A DNA stretch of 53,792 nucleotides, from positions 1 to 53,792 of the forward strand of contig DAPT01000102.1 of NCBI GenBank assembly GCA_002502215.1. Reading direction: 5' to 3'. A model generated the notes under the pieces. That model worked only from the letters and a program-made list of their open reading frames with translations, was not told the origin of the DNA and ran no database searches. The DNA comes from Euryarchaeota archaeon UBA124 (GTDB taxonomy: Archaea; Thermoplasmatota; Poseidoniia; Poseidoniales; Poseidoniaceae). This document shows, one piece after another, positions 40,102 to 50,130 of the stretch (its first letter is position 1; each line of letters begins with the position of its first letter). A program made the position numbers and the translations under genes.

Positions 40102-42093
40102 ATGGTGCTGACGAACTTACCGGGTATCGGCGAGCGATTGATGAAGCGATTGGATGACCATTTCGGCGGACGCCATGAACTGATTAAGACCCTTGAATCA
40201 GGTGACATCTCACGGATCGCCGAGGTCGATGGAATCTCAATCAAGCGTGCATTGTCTCTAGCGCGTGAATACAACGGGGCAGAAGCGACGTTCCTTGCAA
40301 CCCCAGAAGCTGAGAAAATGCACGGGCAACTCATTGCTTCCATGCAACGGTTTGCTTCGAATGGGGCGAGTTCTTCGCGAATGCAGATGTTGATGCCACT
40401 CCACCAAGTAGAGGCGCGTCGAGAACGTTGCAAGGAGATGCTCGCATTTGCCGAGGAGGTCCCAGAAGCATATGTTCATCTCCGTTCAATGTTCAAAGAT
40501 TTGAGTTACACTCGAAGACCAGCACAACGATATGAGCGAGTTATTGTTAGTCAACAAGAACACCCTGAATGGAGCCAATACGTCCGTATCCTTACCCCGA
40601 GTGCTCAAGAGTCATGGAAAGACTACACTGTCTTCAAAACCGTTACCTGGGTTGGTCGATATGGACCTGAAGATGTGCCTCCTGGATGGCTGGTATTACC
40701 GGAAAACGGACGTTCAGATGTCATGATTCCCGAATACACGCTTGACTGGTTCACGAATAATCGCAAGGCGCTCAAGGTCATCCTCGACCTCATGCAATGG
40801 AGGAACGAAGACGAGAAAGCCATTCACCCAACGCTGGAGAAAATCTTCCACGTGACTGAAGGTTTGGAACAACTCACGACCGTCTTTGCCATGATGAGCG
40901 ATTCCGGTGACGTCGAAACAATGGAAGCGATTCGTGATGGGTTATGGAATACTGCAAAGCAATTGGAAGACGATCTGAATCAGAGAATTTCTGCAGGTAT
41001 GGAATCTACATCCCTTGATTTGACGGGTTCTGACATGCTCGAAGCGCTCGCTGATGCTGCAACATTCCAACGAAAACTGGCATCAGCCACACAGGACGTT
41101 ATCGTGGATATTCTCGAACAGGGTCGAAGTGAACTGTCTGCATATCTTGAACCAAGTGGATTACAAACACCCTTTGACCTCTTCGCCTCGAATTGGCCGG
41201 TGAAACTTAACCGCTCTGTTTTGGATAAAATCAATGATGAGTTGGAACGTCGTATCAACGACAGTCGTAACGACCATCTCCTTCGATTGGCCACGAAATT
41301 AGCAGACCTCAAACCGCTCTGTGAAACAGCCATTCAACGGCTCATCGAGCATGATATGTGGTACAGCATTGCTTCTTGGGCACGTCACAACAATGCCACA
41401 CTTCCAGAATTGGTTCAACATGGCATTTGGTTTGATCAAGGACGGCATCTGTTCATCGAAGGTGAGGTTCAACCCGTCAACTATGGGTTGGGCCTTGCAG
41501 CACCAAAAGGCGATCGCCAATCCATCGCTTTGCTTACCGGAGCAAACAGTGGAGGAAAGACAACGTTGCTTGAGCTGGTTGCTCACATTGCAATTTTGGC
41601 ACACATGGGGCTCCCAGTGCCTGCAGAACACGCACTGATTGGTCGCGTTGAGGCCTTGCATGTGCTTGCGAAATCAAGCGGTACGCAGAGTGCAGGCGCC
41701 CTCGAGACAACCTTGGTTGATCTTGCGCAGGTCGTCAGCAACACACAACCCAAACTGATTCTTGCTGACGAACTAGAGGCGATTACTGAACCTGGCGCTG
41801 GTGCAAGAATCATTGCGGGGATGTTGCGAGCCGCCCAACAACAATCGGATACAAGCATGGTACTTGTTACCCATCTTGCACCTGCAATTCTTGAAGCCTA
41901 TGGCAGCGATAATTTGCGCATTGATGGTATCGAGGCCAAAGGATTGGATGAACATCTCGAACTAATTGTTGACCGTACACCTCAGCGGAATTGTCTGGCT
42001 CGGTCGACACCTGAGCTTATTGTTCGCAGATTGGTTGAACGATCATCCGGCGATGCAAAGGCTGTGTTTGGTGACATCTTGTCACTCTTTTAG
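40102..42093 (+). CDS. MutS-family ATPase with N-terminal helix-hairpin-helix
   Basis: A 663-aa protein. Residues 1-60 form two HhH motifs (LTNLPGIGERLMKRL, AEVDGISIKRALSL). The middle is a helical MutS-like core/clamp. The ATPase domain has Walker A LLTGANSGGKTTLL near residues 477-488, a signature SSGTQSAGALETTL, Walker B LILADELEAI and a His switch VTHLA. The N-terminal mismatch-recognition domain of MutS1 is absent and no Smr nuclease domain is present, so it is MutS2/MutS5-like and may act on recombination intermediates or branched DNA. It is tail to tail with the S15 hydrolase gene, one base apart. Confidence 0.9.
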   Translation: MVLTNLPGIGERLMKRLDDHFGGRHELIKTLESGDISRIAEVDGISIKRALSLAREYNGAEATFLATPEAEKMHGQLIASMQRFASNGASSSRMQMLMPLHQVEARRERCKEMLAFAEEVPEAYVHLRSMFKDLSYTRRPAQRYERVIVSQQEHPEWSQYVRILTPSAQESWKDYTVFKTVTWVGRYGPEDVPPGWLVLPENGRSDVMIPEYTLDWFTNNRKALKVILDLMQWRNEDEKAIHPTLEKIFHVTEGLEQLTTVFAMMSDSGDVETMEAIRDGLWNTAKQLEDDLNQRISAGMESTSLDLTGSDMLEALADAATFQRKLASATQDVIVDILEQGRSELSAYLEPSGLQTPFDLFASNWPVKLNRSVLDKINDELERRINDSRNDHLLRLATKLADLKPLCETAIQRLIEHDMWYSIASWARHNNATLPELVQHGIWFDQGRHLFIEGEVQPVNYGLGLAAPKGDRQSIALLTGANSGGKTTLLELVAHIAILAHMGLPVPAEHALIGRVEALHVLAKSSGTQSAGALETTLVDLAQVVSNTQPKLILADELEAITEPGAGARIIAGMLRAAQQQSDTSMVLVTHLAPAILEAYGSDNLRIDGIEAKGLDEHLELIVDRTPQRNCLARSTPELIVRRLVERSSGDAKAVFGDILSLF

Positions 42094-42094
42094 T

Positions 42095-43894
42095 TCAGCA
42101 CACCCGACCGCTGTCACTCGAGTAATTGAGCATTGGTGCTTGGAATAAATCATCACAGGTTCGCTCGATGAGTGGTAGCGTGAGTGTGCTTTGAGACCAA
42201 TCAATTGCCACTGCTCCAGAGGCTGCAGGTGATGGAACATAGTCCTCTCCCGTTTGTGTCACTGTCAAAATAATTCCTTCTCCAGCTTGGAGAACGACAT
42301 CCATCGGCATAAACTCCATCAAAGCCGTAACTGAAGAGAACGGTATCAAGACTTCTTGGCCAGATCGGCCCCCTGCATGGAATCGCAAATCCATCACTGC
42401 ATGGCCAAGGTGCATTCCGGTACCATCCGTCATTTCAATGAAAAGATGTCCACCGGACAGACCGGGTGTTGCATCTATGTGGAAGGTTGGCATTCCAATG
42501 ATTCGAGTCTCATCTTCGAATGGACCGTAACTGAGTGTTACTGAACTGGTCGCTGAAACCGTGGAACCAGTTGGAGCGAGGTCGCTTCCGGTCAACTCAA
42601 GATTTTCGACGTCCATTGGCGGATAGGTTTGTTCAAAACGCCATCCTCCTCGATTGTCCTGCATTTCGACGCCGAGTGTAGGTGCTCGACCTTCTCCTTT
42701 GAGGTACCAATCAAACCAGTAAAGCATCTCATCGGCCCAGTCCCATCTGAGCGTGTAAGGATACGCCTCTGCACCTCGACCTGACCCTTGTGAGGAGTGC
42801 CCCTCGACACGGTCGGGATAATCATGTGCCCATTGTCCTGCGAGTGTTTTGATTTCGATGCCAGCGTCTTCGACTTGTTGATGAACAGGGAACGACATGT
42901 GAGGATCGACGTTCCAATCTTGCATGCCTTGAATCAAGTACACAGAACCGTTGTAGTTCTGAAGCACGCGATCGAGGAAGGAACGTTCCGTCCAGTACGT
43001 GTTTCCTGCATAATCGACCATGCCCCCACTAAGGTAAGCAGCAGGACCATTAGCGTATCCTTGTATGTAACCCTCGCAAAGGGTATGACTGTCTTCCGTA
43101 TCTCCATCGATTCCAAACGAACCGTAAACACCGTTGTGCATAATCATCCCACGGGCTTCCATACTTCCATTGCGCCACATCAATTCATGGACACCAATCA
43201 ATCCGGACATTGGGACGATGGTTGCAAGATGAGGATTTCCGAACGTTGCTGCCTGCCAGGGCGTTGACCCATCATATGATTTGCCGATGATACCAACGTT
43301 CCCGTTCGACCATGACTGCGTTCCAAGCCAAGTAACTGCAGCGTCAATACCGCGCTGTTCGTCAGTTCCCATGAGATCCATGCAGTGATTTGACTCACCT
43401 GTTCCAAATACGGAAACTTGGGCTACACCGAAACCGTGCGGGACGTAGTTTTCAATCAGCATTCGGCCCAGCCGATTGGCAGGCGTCAATGCATCAACGT
43501 CTCCATCGTTGTAGTAGGGCCCAATTTCTGCAATGACGGGAACCAAGCACTCCTCACTCAAATTCTCTGTAGAAGAATAATCGCATCCTTCAATCACAGG
43601 TAGCCAAAGGCCGAGGTGAACCACTGCTCCTCCGGCAGCTCCAGCACCTCCATCGGCGATGGTTATGCTGGGAACATCGACGAAAACGGATTGAACAGGT
43701 CCAATGTCGAACGTCCCGTTCATAGTAACCCGTGCAAAGACGTCTGTGTCATCGTAAACCAGGCTCGAACGATCCCAAGGTTCGGGGTAACTCTCGTTGC
43801 TGGGAACATCTCCCATGTTTTGGAGATCTTCTCCGAAGCATCCCGACAGGAGGGACGGGAGAAGAAAAATCATCAGCAACGATATGCTTCGCAT
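42095..43894 (-). CDS. CocE/NonD-like (S15 family) hydrolase lipoprotein
   Basis: A 599-aa exported enzyme. Signal peptide and lipobox LLSGC give Cys19 as lipid anchor. The hydrolase domain has the nucleophile GKSYDGST near residue 206, acid in GMQDWNVDP and His in [11 protein letters not shown]-terminal jelly-roll domain follows with the usual [15 protein letters not shown]. The family includes X-Pro dipeptidyl-peptidases, cocaine esterase and glutaryl acylases; extracellular peptide or ester cleavage is likely. The ATG at 43894 is fixed by GGTGG 5 bases upstream and by the signal peptide beginning there. It is downstream of thioredoxin on the same strand. Confidence 0.9.
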   Translation of the reverse strand: MRSISLLMIFLLPSLLSGCFGEDLQNMGDVPSNESYPEPWDRSSLVYDDTDVFARVTMNGTFDIGPVQSVFVDVPSITIADGGAGAAGGAVVHLGLWLPVIEGCDYSSTENLSEECLVPVIAEIGPYYNDGDVDALTPANRLGRMLIENYVPHGFGVAQVSVFGTGESNHCMDLMGTDEQRGIDAAVTWLGTQSWSNGNVGIIGKSYDGSTPWQAATFGNPHLATIVPMSGLIGVHELMWRNGSMEARGMIMHNGVYGSFGIDGDTEDSHTLCEGYIQGYANGPAAYLSGGMVDYAGNTYWTERSFLDRVLQNYNGSVYLIQGMQDWNVDPHMSFPVHQQVEDAGIEIKTLAGQWAHDYPDRVEGHSSQGSGRGAEAYPYTLRWDWADEMLYWFDWYLKGEGRAPTLGVEMQDNRGGWRFEQTYPPMDVENLELTGSDLAPTGSTVSATSSVTLSYGPFEDETRIIGMPTFHIDATPGLSGGHLFIEMTDGTGMHLGHAVMDLRFHAGGRSGQEVLIPFSSVTALMEFMPMDVVLQAGEGIILTVTQTGEDYVPSPAASGAVAIDWSQSTLTLPLIERTCDDLFQAPMLNYSSDSGRVC

Positions 43895-43935
43895 TGATAC
43901 CACCGTCACAAAACCGACATATGACGCTTTTCGCA

Positions 43936-44310
43936 TTATGCTAATTCTTCTGAATCTCTCTCATCAAGTTCTGCTCGCACTTCGTCCATGTCCAGTTCCT
44001 GAAGTTTTCCGATCAAATCCCTTAATGCGTCTTCAGGGAGTGCTCCTGGTTGCATAAAGACACCAATGCCTTCCTTGAATGCGATGGTTGTTGGTATGGA
44101 GCGAATTCCAAAAGAGCCAGCGAGTGCTTGCTCGACTTCTGTGTCGACCTTCGCAAACACTACGTCTGGGAATTCTTCAGAGACGCGCTCAAACACAGGT
44201 GCGTAGGCTCTGCAGGGGCCACACCACTCAGCCCAGAAGTCGATGATAACCAGATTGTTTCCTTCGACTATTTCAGTGAAGGAAGAATTCTGCATTTCCA
44301 ATGTTGCCAT
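43936..44310 (-). CDS. Thioredoxin
   Basis: A 124-aa cytosolic thioredoxin with the WCGPC active site (Cys30, Cys33), cis-proline in [10 protein letters not shown], and an extra acidic C-terminal helix of about 20 residues beyond the usual 105. It reduces protein disulfides and is a plausible reductant for the peroxiredoxin in this window. A TATA-like AAATATACTTT lies about 24 bases before the ATG and is shared with the divergent amidohydrolase gene. Confidence 0.95.
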   Translation of the reverse strand: MATLEMQNSSFTEIVEGNNLVIIDFWAEWCGPCRAYAPVFERVSEEFPDVVFAKVDTEVEQALAGSFGIRSIPTTIAFKEGIGVFMQPGALPEDALRDLIGKLQELDMDEVRAELDERDSEELA

Positions 44311-44326
44311 ATTTCGCCCTGAGGGT

Positions 44327-44340
44327 CAAAGTATATTTGC
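44327..44340. promoter_or_regulatory. Shared TATA-like element, thioredoxin / amidohydrolase
   Basis: CAAAGTATATTTGC sits between the divergent genes. Read on the minus strand it is about 24 bases from the thioredoxin ATG (leaderless). Read on the plus strand it would start transcription near 44360, about 40 bases before the amidohydrolase ATG. Confidence 0.45.
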
Positions 44341-44402
44341 TCATGCATTTTACCAAAGCCCTCAATCGACGGGTTGATGTGCTTAATGAGCAAGGCAGTG
44401 TT

Positions 44403-46931
44403 ATGGGCAGAGTGTCTTCAATCGTCACAGCGTTTCTTCTTCTCTGTGTTCTGATGGCACCTCTTGGGCACTCCCAAGAAACAACCGAAGACGAGGCATC
44501 AGCCCAATCCATCATCATCTCTGAAGTTCTTGCCTCGCCCAATGGAATGAAGAACAACGAAACCTGCTCGAATTGTTACAACGCTACTGATTGGAACGGA
44601 GATGGTGAATATGGGAAGTTCTCAGACCAATTTATCGAATTGCACAACCCAACATCAAATCCAATCAACATCTCAAACTGGGTCCTTGACGACATAGCAG
44701 ATGGCGGTAGTGCTCCTTGCCAGTTGGCCAGAAACACCATCATTCAGCCGGGAGAGTATGTTTCTGTCTTCATCAATGCTTCAAGGATTGAGTTGGATTA
44801 TTACGACGGAGACACGGTGAATCTGTACAATGATCAGGGTACACTAATCGATGCTTTGTCCTATCCAGATCAAGACTCATGGTACGGGAACTCCTACATT
44901 CCATTGGACAACGGAACCATATGGAAGGTTCGACCTCCAACACCAGGGTATGCACAAAACGAATCGTTCGATGTCGCTCAGAACATGATCGGTTGCTTTG
45001 GAATAAGCGATGGAGGATACGTCGACTCAATGCTCCTCAAAGGGCGTGTCGTTACAATGAACAGCATTTCTGATGTCATCAATGAAGGACATGTACTTGT
45101 TCGCGATGGAAAGATTGCGGCGGTATGGGGAGGCGATAACATTCCGCAGAATGTTGACCTGACTGGTGTTCCTGTAATCGAAACCAATGGAACCATCTAT
45201 CCGGGGTTGATCGATACGCACAACCACATGCACTACAACCACATTCCACTGTGGGACTTTGAGGTCCATACCTCTGTAACTTCTGAGGAGGGAGGTTATT
45301 CCAACCGAAACCAATGGAAGAACAATCCAAACTACAAGCGCGATATCTCATGGATGAAGACGTTCGTCCAAACAGCATCGATGTGGAACATGGCGGATCA
45401 ACAGATGAAGTATGCTGAAGTGATGGCCGTTGCAGGTGGCGTCACCTCGGTGCAAGGTTCGCCCACTAGCAACACAGACGCCTGGGACAGCATGCTGTCC
45501 AGAAACATTGAGTTGTACAATTTTGGTGGCGATGGAATTCATACAAAAGTTACAACACTTGAATCCGATTACACTGGCAACCATATCACGTCTGGCAACG
45601 CTAGCGGGAGCTTGAACGCTTGGTACTTGCATTTGTCCGAAGGTGTTGACGAAGTAAGCCGTGCGGAGTTTGATATTCTGGTCCAAAACAACCTGCTTGT
45701 TGGTGAATTGATCGTCATCCATGGGACTGCATTAACTTCTGTTGAGTTCGAGAAAATGGGACAAGCCGGAGCTGACCTTGCTTGGTCACCGCTCTCAAAT
45801 CTGCTTCTTTATGGAGATACGACCGATGTTGTCGCTGCAGACCAAGCGGGAGTACGAATTTCTCTGGCCCCTGATTGGGGACCCAGCGGCTCAAAGAATG
45901 TCCTTCATGAACTGAAGATTGCAGACATGTGGAATACCAACAATCTTGGGTCCTATTTCTCTGATTACGAACTTGCTGCAATGGTGACAAAGAATCCGGC
46001 TCTTGCAAGCAACTGGCATAATTTCGTTGGAACCATCAATGCAGGACTGTATGCAGACCTCGTTGTGCTGGATACTTTCCATCAAGATCCCTACAGAAAC
46101 CTCATCGAAGCCATCGATGCAGATGTTCGGCTTACCATCGTGAACGGGCAACCTGTGTTTGGTGATGTTGATCTCATGTCTGAACTCAAAGGAGATGATT
46201 GGGAGTTGATTGAGGGACCAGGCTTCAACAAAGCCGTCGATGTCACGGACCGTTCGATTCCGGAAGGCACGCAATCATGGGCTACCATTCTCCAAGACAT
46301 GGAAATGGCGATGGAACTCAATCCGGATGATATCGCATCCACATGGTCATCCAGCACAGACAGTTATTCATCCATGCAAGGCAACGTCCTCAACAACATT
46401 TTCACGACGGGCGATACTCGCCATTTTGGAGTCATTACGGGGTCAAATCATGCGAACACGCACATTAATTTGGCTCAACTTGAGAATTACTACGATATAC
46501 CAATGGAGAACGGGGATCGTACAGGTGTGAATGTTGTCCTTGAGCCTCAAGACAACACGGGAGGTTCAACAATCTCCGATCCGGTTGATACCACACCGGT
46601 GGATAACGATAGCGGCGACAGCAACGATGATGCAGATACCGGTGGCGATTCGGCCCGGGATTCTGAGTGTCCTCCAAACTGTATCCTTGGCGAGGATGTT
46701 GAAGACGCTTCAGCGGAAGAATCTTCCTTCTTTGGTGCAGAAGCTCTGCTTGCAATCATCGTTATTGCTTTACTCGTTGCAATTGGACTCATCACACGAA
46801 ACACTGAGGAAGATGAGGAAATGGATGCTGACCAGACCGTGATGATTGAAAAAGAATGGAACGATGAAAACAAGCAATTCATACCGGAATTACCGCCGCT
46901 CGCCCCTCCACCTTCAAACGAAGAGGAATGA
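44403..46931 (+). CDS. Secreted, membrane-anchored amidohydrolase with lamin-tail domain
   Basis: An 842-aa protein. Signal peptide residues 1-25. A lamin-tail-like domain follows (SEVLASPNGM, FIELHNPTSNPINISNWVL) to about residue 170. Next is an amidohydrolase of the chlorohydrolase/deaminase type with ligands HNH (272/274), LHLSEG, VIHGT and LAPDWGPSGSKN, all four metal sites intact. Near the C-terminus are an acidic linker, one membrane helix (about residues 765-785) and a Pro/Glu-rich cytosolic tail (PELPPLAPPPSNEEE). It is therefore an outside-facing metal-dependent hydrolase; the substrate is unknown. The ATG at 44403 is chosen because the earlier in-frame ATGs precede or overlap the predicted promoter and break the signal peptide. 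Confidence 0.88.
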   Translation: MGRVSSIVTAFLLLCVLMAPLGHSQETTEDEASAQSIIISEVLASPNGMKNNETCSNCYNATDWNGDGEYGKFSDQFIELHNPTSNPINISNWVLDDIADGGSAPCQLARNTIIQPGEYVSVFINASRIELDYYDGDTVNLYNDQGTLIDALSYPDQDSWYGNSYIPLDNGTIWKVRPPTPGYAQNESFDVAQNMIGCFGISDGGYVDSMLLKGRVVTMNSISDVINEGHVLVRDGKIAAVWGGDNIPQNVDLTGVPVIETNGTIYPGLIDTHNHMHYNHIPLWDFEVHTSVTSEEGGYSNRNQWKNNPNYKRDISWMKTFVQTASMWNMADQQMKYAEVMAVAGGVTSVQGSPTSNTDAWDSMLSRNIELYNFGGDGIHTKVTTLESDYTGNHITSGNASGSLNAWYLHLSEGVDEVSRAEFDILVQNNLLVGELIVIHGTALTSVEFEKMGQAGADLAWSPLSNLLLYGDTTDVVAADQAGVRISLAPDWGPSGSKNVLHELKIADMWNTNNLGSYFSDYELAAMVTKNPALASNWHNFVGTINAGLYADLVVLDTFHQDPYRNLIEAIDADVRLTIVNGQPVFGDVDLMSELKGDDWELIEGPGFNKAVDVTDRSIPEGTQSWATILQDMEMAMELNPDDIASTWSSSTDSYSSMQGNVLNNIFTTGDTRHFGVITGSNHANTHINLAQLENYYDIPMENGDRTGVNVVLEPQDNTGGSTISDPVDTTPVDNDSGDSNDDADTGGDSARDSECPPNCILGEDVEDASAEESSFFGAEALLAIIVIALLVAIGLITRNTEEDEEMDADQTVMIEKEWNDENKQFIPELPPLAPPPSNEEE

Positions 46932-48419
46932 TTACTCAAGTTCCCATTTCGGACCTTCCGCAGTATCGGTTACCACGACACCTAGTTCACTCAATTGGTC
47001 TCGAATAGCATCCGCTCGTGGCCAATCTTTGTTTGCCCTTGCATCGCTTCTCTCAACCAGCAGGGCTTCGACTTGGTCAGCGATTTCCGCTTTGCGTGGA
47101 TCTTCCTCTGGCTCGGCCAGGAGAAGATCCGGAGATGGTAAAATCCCGAGGATGTTTCCTGCAGTCTCCTCGAGCCATTCTTTTGCATAATTGCCAATCG
47201 CCCGTTTATCTCCGTCATCGGTACCAAGCGTCATTAGGTGTTGCAATTGCTTTGTCGCTGCGAGCACTTTTGCAACGGCATCTCGACTGTTAAAATCATC
47301 ATCCATGGCTTGAGCAAATCCTTCAACGAGTCGTTCGAGTAGGCCAAGACTCTTCGCCAAAGGATCGCTGCTTGCTATATCAGGTGTTGGCAAAGCATGT
47401 TGACGACCATCCATCGCCGATCGCAACGCAGATTCGTAAACTTGGAGAATACGGCTGTGGTTGCGTTGAGCATCCTTGAGCAATTGTTCATTCATATCGA
47501 TTGGAGAACGGTAATGTGCATTGACCAGGGCAAGCCGAAGAACAAACGGATCAACCTTCTGAACAATGTCACGAATCGTCCAAAAATTTCCGAGCGACTT
47601 GCTCATTTTTTCTCCGTCAATGTTGACGAAGCCGTTGTGCAACCAATAGCCTGCGAGTGGAGCATGCCCTGTGTGACATTCGCTTTGGAAAATCTCAGCT
47701 TCATGATGCGGGAATCGAAGATCATGTCCTCCTCCGTGGATATCGAATGATGCTCCAAAATGGTCGAGACTCATAGCTGTGCATTCAATGTGCCAACCAG
47801 GGCGGCCTTCTCCCCACGGAGAGGGCCATACTGGCTCACCGGGTTTGGCTTGCTTCCATAATGCGAAATCTTTGTGATCTCGCTTCCCACCACCTGTTTC
47901 ATTGACTCGGCCACCTGCACCTTGTCGGACTGCATCGATGGATTGGCCAGTCAATTGACCATACTTTTCTGGCGCTGAATCAACATGGAAATAAACACCA
48001 TCATCTGCAACATAGGCGTGTTCTTTTTGAACGAGGTCATCAATGATGTGAATCATTGAGTCGACGTACTCGGTGCAACGAGGGTAGTGATCTGCTCGAA
48101 GTATGTTTAATGCATCCATGTCCTCAAAATATGTCGCGATGTTTCGGTCGACGATGTCTCTCCAGTCCTCACCTGACTCGATCGAACGCAAAATAATTTT
48201 ATCGTCGATGTCAGTGAAATTTTGAACATAGTCGACATCGTAACCAGAGGCTTCAAGCCAACGATGGATCAAATCAAATGCAATGTAACAACGTGCATGA
48301 CCAAGATGACAATGGTCGTAAACAGTTACACCACAAACGTACATCGAGACCCGTCCTGGGGATTGAGTTGTAAAATCAACCTTTTCGCGACGGCGTGTGT
48401 CGTGCACTCGTAACGGCAT
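46932..48419 (-). CDS. cysS: Cysteinyl-tRNA synthetase
   Basis: A 495-aa class I synthetase. [19 protein letters not shown] contains the zinc-ligand Cys and the HLGH signature, [10 protein letters not shown] and [14 protein letters not shown] follow, and [10 protein letters not shown] is the KMSKS loop. It charges tRNA-Cys in the cytosol. The ATG at 48419 begins the family's N-terminus (MPLRVHDT); a longer reading to 48506 would overlap the divergent gene. GGAG lies about 10 bases upstream. Its stop abuts the stop of the amidohydrolase gene. Confidence 0.97.
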   Translation of the reverse strand: MPLRVHDTRRREKVDFTTQSPGRVSMYVCGVTVYDHCHLGHARCYIAFDLIHRWLEASGYDVDYVQNFTDIDDKIILRSIESGEDWRDIVDRNIATYFEDMDALNILRADHYPRCTEYVDSMIHIIDDLVQKEHAYVADDGVYFHVDSAPEKYGQLTGQSIDAVRQGAGGRVNETGGGKRDHKDFALWKQAKPGEPVWPSPWGEGRPGWHIECTAMSLDHFGASFDIHGGGHDLRFPHHEAEIFQSECHTGHAPLAGYWLHNGFVNIDGEKMSKSLGNFWTIRDIVQKVDPFVLRLALVNAHYRSPIDMNEQLLKDAQRNHSRILQVYESALRSAMDGRQHALPTPDIASSDPLAKSLGLLERLVEGFAQAMDDDFNSRDAVAKVLAATKQLQHLMTLGTDDGDKRAIGNYAKEWLEETAGNILGILPSPDLLLAEPEEDPRKAEIADQVEALLVERSDARANKDWPRADAIRDQLSELGVVVTDTAEGPKWELE

Positions 48420-48486
48420 GTGAACATATCTCCGAGCCACACCTCTCACTTGAAGATTGATACGTAATAGGTGCGAGGGGGATTCA

Positions 48487-49227
48487 ATGGCGAGGTTGGA
48501 CATCAAGAACCCGGAGGGAATTCGATTCTCTTCGTATGTTCTTCAAGATGCGCATCTCGTCAAGTTGGGGTGGATGGTACCGCTTTTCACGGTTTTAGGA
48601 GCAGTAAGTCTTCATTTGTTGCTCGGCAATCATCGTGACATACCGTTCTTCATCTCGGAATCAGATTACCCAGGAATTGAAGGATTTGTTTTCACAGCAG
48701 GTCTTTTTGTTTCATCCGTATTTCAATTCCTAATCGCCCTCCGGTTGTATTTTTTGTTCAAGGAGAAAGCACGACCGAGAGTTCTTCTTATCGGGACTAT
48801 ACTCGGTGTGGCAAGTTCAACCCATTTGTCCGTCCTTGCGTTTGCCGATATGTACCAGTACCTCTCAATTCACGTCTACACGTCAATCATCGTCTTTCAT
48901 GGTGGTTTTGCTTGGGCTTTTCTTGCTCATCTCTCACTCCCAAATCCCAATCCACTAGGGCGAAACCTTCGGTTGGTGTCTCTGACATTGGCACTTGTTT
49001 CACTCGCAGTTATGACAACGACACTCGCAAGAGGAATCGATGAACAAAGTACCAAACTTGGTCTTGCACCTGACAACATTCCGTTGGACCAACTTCAGCC
49101 TTGGATCGACGTTGCTGCGCCTGCTGAATTCATTCTTTTCTTCTCATTGCTTGGTTGTCTTGCCTCATTTTCATGGGATATTTTAGGACACGCCAACCAA
49201 TTCGAGGATCCTTCGATCGAGAGTTGA
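48487..49227 (+). CDS. Frag1/DRAM/Sfk1-family membrane protein
   Basis: A 246-aa protein with six predicted membrane helices. After the first helix an external loop reads DIPFFISESDYPGIEGFVFT, the hallmark of Frag1/DRAM/Sfk1 (CWH43 N-terminal) proteins. In eukaryotes these act in lipid remodelling, GPI anchors and autophagy; the archaeal role is unknown. GAGGGGG lies 5 bases before the ATG. The last 45 bases overlap the convergent mutY gene. Confidence 0.75.
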   Translation: MARLDIKNPEGIRFSSYVLQDAHLVKLGWMVPLFTVLGAVSLHLLLGNHRDIPFFISESDYPGIEGFVFTAGLFVSSVFQFLIALRLYFLFKEKARPRVLLIGTILGVASSTHLSVLAFADMYQYLSIHVYTSIIVFHGGFAWAFLAHLSLPNPNPLGRNLRLVSLTLALVSLAVMTTTLARGIDEQSTKLGLAPDNIPLDQLQPWIDVAAPAEFILFFSLLGCLASFSWDILGHANQFEDPSIES

Positions 49228-50112
49228 TAGCGCAACTGCATTTGGATCAGTTCCGTTCGTTCCATCGGATTTCCACACAGATACAACCATTTCTCGGTGA
49301 GATAAATGATGTCGAATCGTACCAAGAAATTCACAATTTGTTGTCTTCAAATCTGAAGCCATTTCTGGACCCCATAATCCAGCGAACAGCCCGGTATTGG
49401 GTCGCTGGTGGAGTTCTGGAAGTCCTTCTGAATCAATTCGAACAATGCAATTGTATTCGACAATTCTTTTCTTCGATTTTCTTGGAAGAGGAAGTTGATG
49501 CGCTCGCAAACGGCCTTTGCAAGAATTTGCGATAGGACAATCTTCGCAAGAGGGGTTTCTTGGTCTGCAAACAAGTGCCCCCAGTTCCATCATCGCTTGA
49601 TTCCAATCTCCTGGTGATTTTGAAACAAGATGAGTGTCTGCAAACGACTGAACCTGCTTCATCGACGGTTGTTCTTGGTTGGTTTGACGGGCCATCACTC
49701 GGCGTATGTTTCCATCGACACAAGCAACTGGTTGCATAAATGCGATTGAAGCGATTGCTGCTGCAGTGTAAGGGCCGATACCTGGAAGCTGAAGTAATCC
49801 CTCGTAGTCGTTCGGAAGAACGCCTCCATGCAATTCCATGACATCAAGTGCCAATGCGTGAAGTCGACGTGCTCGAGAGTAATATCCAGCCCCTTGCCAC
49901 AGTTGGAGGACTTCATCTACACTTGATTCTGCCATTGATTGAATCGTTGGGAATCGCTTCAATAATTTCGCATGATAGGCAATACCGCGTTCCATTTGGG
50001 TTTGTTGTAGAAGAATTTCAGAAAGAAGAATCGACCACGGTGAAGGCTCCAGTCGCCATGGTAGTGGGCGCTGAATACGCCGGTACCAAGAAAGCAGGGC
50101 TTCTTGATTCAT
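49183..50112 (-). CDS. mutY: A/G-specific adenine glycosylase MutY
   Basis: A 309-aa repair enzyme that removes adenine mispaired with 8-oxoguanine. Catalytic Glu32 in SEILLQQTQ, HhH LPGIGPYTAAA near 109-119, Asp133 in VDGNIRRV, and a complete [4Fe-4S] loop with Cys182, Cys189, Cys192 and Cys198. Residues 210-309 form the NUDIX-like domain that recognises 8-oxoG (RPNTGLFAGLWG, IRHHLSHREM). It lies 18 bases after the Hdr-like gene on the same strand, so may be co-transcribed. Confidence 0.96.
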   Translation of the reverse strand: MNQEALLSWYRRIQRPLPWRLEPSPWSILLSEILLQQTQMERGIAYHAKLLKRFPTIQSMAESSVDEVLQLWQGAGYYSRARRLHALALDVMELHGGVLPNDYEGLLQLPGIGPYTAAAIASIAFMQPVACVDGNIRRVMARQTNQEQPSMKQVQSFADTHLVSKSPGDWNQAMMELGALVCRPRNPSCEDCPIANSCKGRLRAHQLPLPRKSKKRIVEYNCIVRIDSEGLPELHQRPNTGLFAGLWGPEMASDLKTTNCEFLGTIRHHLSHREMVVSVWKSDGTNGTDPNAVALSTLDRRILELVGVS

Positions 50113-50130
50113 TCACATCATCTGCTGATT

